DNA of 64,000 nucleotides from Nitrosomonadales bacterium (lineage in GTDB: Bacteria; Pseudomonadota; Gammaproteobacteria; Burkholderiales; Gallionellaceae): assembly GCA_016177795.1 (NCBI GenBank), contig JACOUM010000003.1, positions 1 through 64,000 of the forward strand, given 5' to 3'. Position numbers and translations under genes: made by a program. This document shows, piece after piece, positions 60,607 through 64,000 of the stretch (position 1 is the stretch's first letter; each line of letters opens with the position of its first letter). The notes beneath the pieces are model-generated. The model searched no databases and was not told where the DNA came from. It was given only the letters and a program-made list of their open reading frames with translations.

Positions 60607-61401
60607 ATGCCCGTTTCCATCAAGACCCCGCAAGAAATTGAAAAAATGCGCATTGCCGGTCGCCTGACCGGCGAAGTGCTCGACTACATTACCCCGTTCG
60701 TCAAGGTGGGCGTAACGACCAACGAACTGGACAGGCTGTGCCATGATTTCATCGTCAACGTGCAACGCGCCATTCCCGCGCCGCTCAATTACGCGCCCGG
60801 CGGGCATCCGCCGTATCCGAAATCAATTTGCACCTCGATCAATCATCAGGTCTGCCACGGCGTGCCCAACAACAAGGCGCTCAAAAATGGCGATATCGTG
60901 AACCTGGACGTCACCGTGATCAAGGATGGCTATCACGGCGACAGCAGCCGGATGCTCTACGCCGGTGCGCCGTCGATTCTGGCCAGACGCCTGTGCGAGA
61001 CCACCTGGCTGGCGTTGTGGCGCGGCATCCGCGCGGTCAGGCCGGGCGCCTATCTGGGCGACATCGGCCATGCCATCCAGAGCTTCGTCGAACCACTGGG
61101 CTACAGCGTAGTGCGCGAGTTTTGCGGGCACGGCATCGGCCGGCAGTTTCACGAAGAACCGCAGGTGCTGCACTACGGCCGCCCCAGGACGGGAATACGG
61201 CTCGAACCCGGCATGACCTTCACCATCGAACCGATGATCAACGCCGGCAAGGCAGCCATCAAGCATCTCAACGACGGCTGGACGGTCGTTACCAAGGACC
61301 ACAGCCTGTCGGCGCAATACGAGCACACCATACTCGTCACCGATGCCGGCTTCGAAGTGTTGACCGTTTCCGATGGCTGTCCTCACCCGCCAAACCCATA
61401 G
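60607..61401 (+). CDS. map: Methionine aminopeptidase type I
   Basis: This 264-residue enzyme removes the initiator methionine. The metal ligands are the aspartates in VNLDVTVIKDGYHGD, the histidine in CGHGIGRQFHEEP and the glutamates in FTIEPMINAG and QYEHTILVT. The substrate-side histidine is in NHQVCHGVP. It overlaps glnD by 29 bases, the usual map-glnD pair. Confidence 0.97.
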   Translation: MPVSIKTPQEIEKMRIAGRLTGEVLDYITPFVKVGVTTNELDRLCHDFIVNVQRAIPAPLNYAPGGHPPYPKSICTSINHQVCHGVPNNKALKNGDIVNLDVTVIKDGYHGDSSRMLYAGAPSILARRLCETTWLALWRGIRAVRPGAYLGDIGHAIQSFVEPLGYSVVREFCGHGIGRQFHEEPQVLHYGRPRTGIRLEPGMTFTIEPMINAGKAAIKHLNDGWTVVTKDHSLSAQYEHTILVTDAGFEVLTVSDGCPHPPNP

Positions 61402-63931
61402 CCCCATCGGCACGCTGCGCGAATCGTTGCGCAGCGACCGCGCCGCACTCGAGCAAGGTTTCCTGCAACATGGCAATGCGGCGCGCCTGCTGAATGCACA
61501 TAGCCGTCTGATCGACCGCTACCTGCGCCGCGTCTGGCGGCAACTCGCGATGCCCGATCGCATTGCATTAGCGGCGGTGGGCGGCTACGGACGCAGCAAA
61601 CTATACCCCAGATCGGATATCGATCTGCTGATCCTGCTGGATGCCGAACCGGATGCTGCCTTGCAGCAACAATTGCATCAGTTAATTGTGGTGTTATGGG
61701 ATATCGGCCTGGAAGTCGGCCACAGCGTCCGCACCGTTGAGCAATGCATGAAGGAATCTGCCGACATCACCGTGCAGACCAATCTGCTCGAAGCGCGCCT
61801 GCTCTGCGGCAATAAGAAGCTGTTCAATGAATTGTGCGACAGCGTGCAACAGCACCTCGACCTGCGCGCCTTTTATCTTGCCAAACTGCAGGAACAGCAG
61901 CGGCGCCATGCGCGCTATGCGGAAGCCGATTACAACCTTGAACCGAACCTGAAGGAAAGTCCGGGCGGCCTGCGCGATTTGCAGACCGTCACCTGGATCG
62001 CACGTGCAGCCGGCCTGGGAACGCACTGGAGTGAACTGGCGCAAATCGGGCTGCTCACAACCGCCGAGGCGCGCCAGGTCGCGCGTCACAGCGCGCTGCT
62101 GGCAACACTGCGCGTCCGTTTGCATTATCTCGCCAAGCGGCACGAAGACCGTCTGCTGTTCGATTTCCAGGCTGCGCTAGCCGCACAGTTGGGCATTGCC
62201 GCATCGGCTAACCGCCGCGCCAGCGAGCATCTGATGCAGCGCTACTACCGCACCAAACTGGCGGTGCGCCAGTTCAACACCATCATGCTGCAGAACCTGC
62301 ATGACTATTTATTCCGCGAAACGCCGGTGCAACGCATGCTGAACGAGCGATTCATGATGGTCGGCTCACTGCTGGAAATCCGCGACGAGCAGCTGTTCGA
62401 ACACACGCCCGAGGCAATCTTCGAGCTGTTCCTGCTGATGGAGCAACATGCTGAATTGACCGACATCAGCGCGAAGTCTCTGCGCGCGCTGTGGCGCGCA
62501 CAGCAGCGCATCGATGCATCTTTCCGGCGCAACCCGTTGAACCGCGCGCGCTTCATGGAAATCCTGCGCCAGCCGCAGGGGGTCCTTCACGCGCTGCGGC
62601 GCATGAACCAGTACGGCATTCTCGGCCGCTACCTCCCCGCCTTCGGGCGCATCGTCGGGCAGATGCAGCATGACCTGTTCCACGTCTATACAGTGGACGC
62701 GCATATCCTGATGGTGGTGCGCAACCTGCGCCGCTTCGCCGCCCCGGAACATGCAGGGGAAATTCCGCTGTGCAGCAAATTGATGAACGAATTCGCCCGC
62801 CCGGAAGTGCTGTATATCGCCGGATTATTCCACGACATTGCCAAGGGGCGCAGCGGCGACCATTCGCAACTGGGCAAGAAAGACGCGCGCGCATTCTGCG
62901 TGCAGCATCAACTCGGCAACGCCGACACCGACCTGATCGTGTGGCTGGTCGAGCACCATCTCACCCTTTCCGCCACTGCGCAAAAGCAGGACTTGTCCGA
63001 TCCGGAAGTGATCGCCGCCTTTGCCGATAAAATAAAAAATGACCGCTACCTTGTCGCGCTGTATCTGTTGACCGTCGCAGACATACGCGGCACCAACCCG
63101 GAAATATGGAATGCCTGGAAAGCCAAGCTGATGGAAGACCTGTTCTGGCAGACGCGCCGCTACCTGAGCGACGGCAGGGTGGCTGACCGGCTCGGGGAAA
63201 TCCGCGGCGCAGCGGCCGATGCGCTCAACCTTTATGCGCTGCCGCCCGATTCCTACCAGCTGTTATGGGCGCAGCTCGATGACAGCTATTTTCTGGATCA
63301 CGACCCGCAGGAAATCGCCTGGCATACGCGCCTGCTGGCGTTCAAGGTCAATGCTGACACGCCCATTGTAAAAGCGCGCCTGAGCCGCGCCGGCGAAGGC
63401 TTGCAGGTGATGGTGTATTGCCCGGACCAGCGCGCCCTGTTTGCGCGCATCTGTAATTTTTTTGCGCGCATGAATTACACCATTGCCGAGGCCAAGATCC
63501 ACACCACACAGCACGGCTACGCGCTGGACAGTTTCCAGATCATGGAGGCCGCGCATGGCGGCACAGCCTACCGCGACATCATGACCTACATTGAATTCGA
63601 GCTGGCGCAGCAGATTGCGCAAGCCAAACCGGTTGTGCTGGCCACATCAAGGCGCGTCAGCCGGCAACTCAAATACTTCCCGATCAACACCGAGACCGAG
63701 ATCAAGCCGGACAAAAAGGGAATGTATGTGCTGTCGCTGGTTGCCGGAGACCGTCCCGGTCTGCTGGCGCACATCGCACTTGTTCTGGACAGGCACAACA
63801 TCCGCCTGCACCGCGCCAAGATCAACACACTGGGCAGCCGCGCCGAGGATGTATTCTGGATCAGCGGCACAGCGCTTGCGCAGCCTGAACAGACAAAAGC
63901 GCTGCTCAGCGCCCTTGCCAGTTGCTGTTAG
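61373..63931 (+). CDS. glnD: Bifunctional PII uridylyltransferase/uridylyl-removing enzyme
   Basis: This 852-residue nitrogen sensor modifies PII proteins according to glutamine level. The nucleotidyltransferase domain has GGYGRSKLYPRSDIDLLI (about 70-87), followed by a GlnE-like helical region (ESPGGLRDLQTV), an HD hydrolase domain (LFHDIAKGRSGDHSQLG, about 480) and two C-terminal ACT domains (about 680-750 and 785-850). Complete and of normal length. Confidence 0.97.
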   Translation: MAVLTRQTHSPIGTLRESLRSDRAALEQGFLQHGNAARLLNAHSRLIDRYLRRVWRQLAMPDRIALAAVGGYGRSKLYPRSDIDLLILLDAEPDAALQQQLHQLIVVLWDIGLEVGHSVRTVEQCMKESADITVQTNLLEARLLCGNKKLFNELCDSVQQHLDLRAFYLAKLQEQQRRHARYAEADYNLEPNLKESPGGLRDLQTVTWIARAAGLGTHWSELAQIGLLTTAEARQVARHSALLATLRVRLHYLAKRHEDRLLFDFQAALAAQLGIAASANRRASEHLMQRYYRTKLAVRQFNTIMLQNLHDYLFRETPVQRMLNERFMMVGSLLEIRDEQLFEHTPEAIFELFLLMEQHAELTDISAKSLRALWRAQQRIDASFRRNPLNRARFMEILRQPQGVLHALRRMNQYGILGRYLPAFGRIVGQMQHDLFHVYTVDAHILMVVRNLRRFAAPEHAGEIPLCSKLMNEFARPEVLYIAGLFHDIAKGRSGDHSQLGKKDARAFCVQHQLGNADTDLIVWLVEHHLTLSATAQKQDLSDPEVIAAFADKIKNDRYLVALYLLTVADIRGTNPEIWNAWKAKLMEDLFWQTRRYLSDGRVADRLGEIRGAAADALNLYALPPDSYQLLWAQLDDSYFLDHDPQEIAWHTRLLAFKVNADTPIVKARLSRAGEGLQVMVYCPDQRALFARICNFFARMNYTIAEAKIHTTQHGYALDSFQIMEAAHGGTAYRDIMTYIEFELAQQIAQAKPVVLATSRRVSRQLKYFPINTETEIKPDKKGMYVLSLVAGDRPGLLAHIALVLDRHNIRLHRAKINTLGSRAEDVFWISGTALAQPEQTKALLSALASCC

Positions 63932-63948
63932 CAGACTGCGCAGAAAAT

Positions 63949-64000
63949 TCAGTGCAGGTGCCCGCCCTCGCCATCATGCACATGTCCATGCGCCAGTTCT
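63949..64000 (-). CDS. Histidine-rich C-terminus, SlyD-like (partial)
   Basis: Only the last 16 codons and the stop are in the window; they read ELAHGHVHDGEGGHLH. A C-terminal histidine-rich tail like this is typical of the FKBP-type prolyl isomerase and nickel chaperone SlyD, but other metal-binding proteins end similarly. It converges with glnD. Confidence 0.45.
   Translation of the reverse strand, partial: ELAHGHVHDGEGGHLH

Overview
The window looks like part of the chromosome of a Gram-negative betaproteobacterium, probably a respiring metal- or sulfur-oxidising relative of the Nitrosomonadales/Gallionellaceae. This is inferred from high GC content, an aa3 oxidase operon coxBA-ctaG-coxC, the acpP-fabF-pabC-mltG-tmk-holB-tatD order, and the number of outer-membrane receptors and efflux systems. 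No rRNA is present, so the taxonomy stays open.

Layout. 1-4.4 kb, minus strand: a chemosensory operon resembling Wsp (CheW, CheR-TPR, CheW, receptor cut by the window edge), with an atypical hemerythrin upstream. 5.0-10.1 kb: tRNA-Leu(UAA) preceded by a degenerate tRNA-Cys-like RNA, a cytochrome c oxidase operon, then tRNA-Cys and tRNA-Gly. 10.2-16.1 kb: the housekeeping cluster from tatD to acpP. 16.2-19.0 kb: a solitary PilB/GspE ATPase and a D-2-hydroxyacid dehydrogenase. 19.1-20.9 kb, plus strand: a small accessory island with a higBA toxin-antitoxin pair and a possible PD-(D/E)XK-like protein. 20.9-30.4 kb: typA, htpG with a heat-shock promoter, a large MASE1/PAS/GGDEF protein and a RhlE-type helicase.

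30.5-50.6 kb is the most unusual part: about 20 kb of genes all on the minus strand. It holds three TonB-dependent receptors, a dedicated TonB-ExbB-ExbD motor, two membrane polyferredoxins each paired with a periplasmic membrane-anchored protein and a DsbD/TauE-like membrane protein, a Tat-exported Csp1-like copper-storage protein, an IscR-type regulator, and an ATP-dependent reductase pair (HgdC-type activator plus HgdB/double-cubane-type protein). A 17-bp palindromic motif, TGYGRCA-N3-TGTCGCA, recurs upstream of several of these genes. I infer a coordinated metal (probably copper) or metal-complex uptake, reduction and storage system; its substrate is unknown.

50.9-60.0 kb, plus strand and divergent: a TolC-like channel, a MacA/MacB-like ABC exporter and an RND adaptor/pump, in one run of genes. 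60.1-64 kb: a glycine-zipper protein, map, glnD and the histidine-rich end of a SlyD-like protein. Several families of short inverted repeats lie between genes. No CRISPR array, complete insertion sequence or phage was seen.
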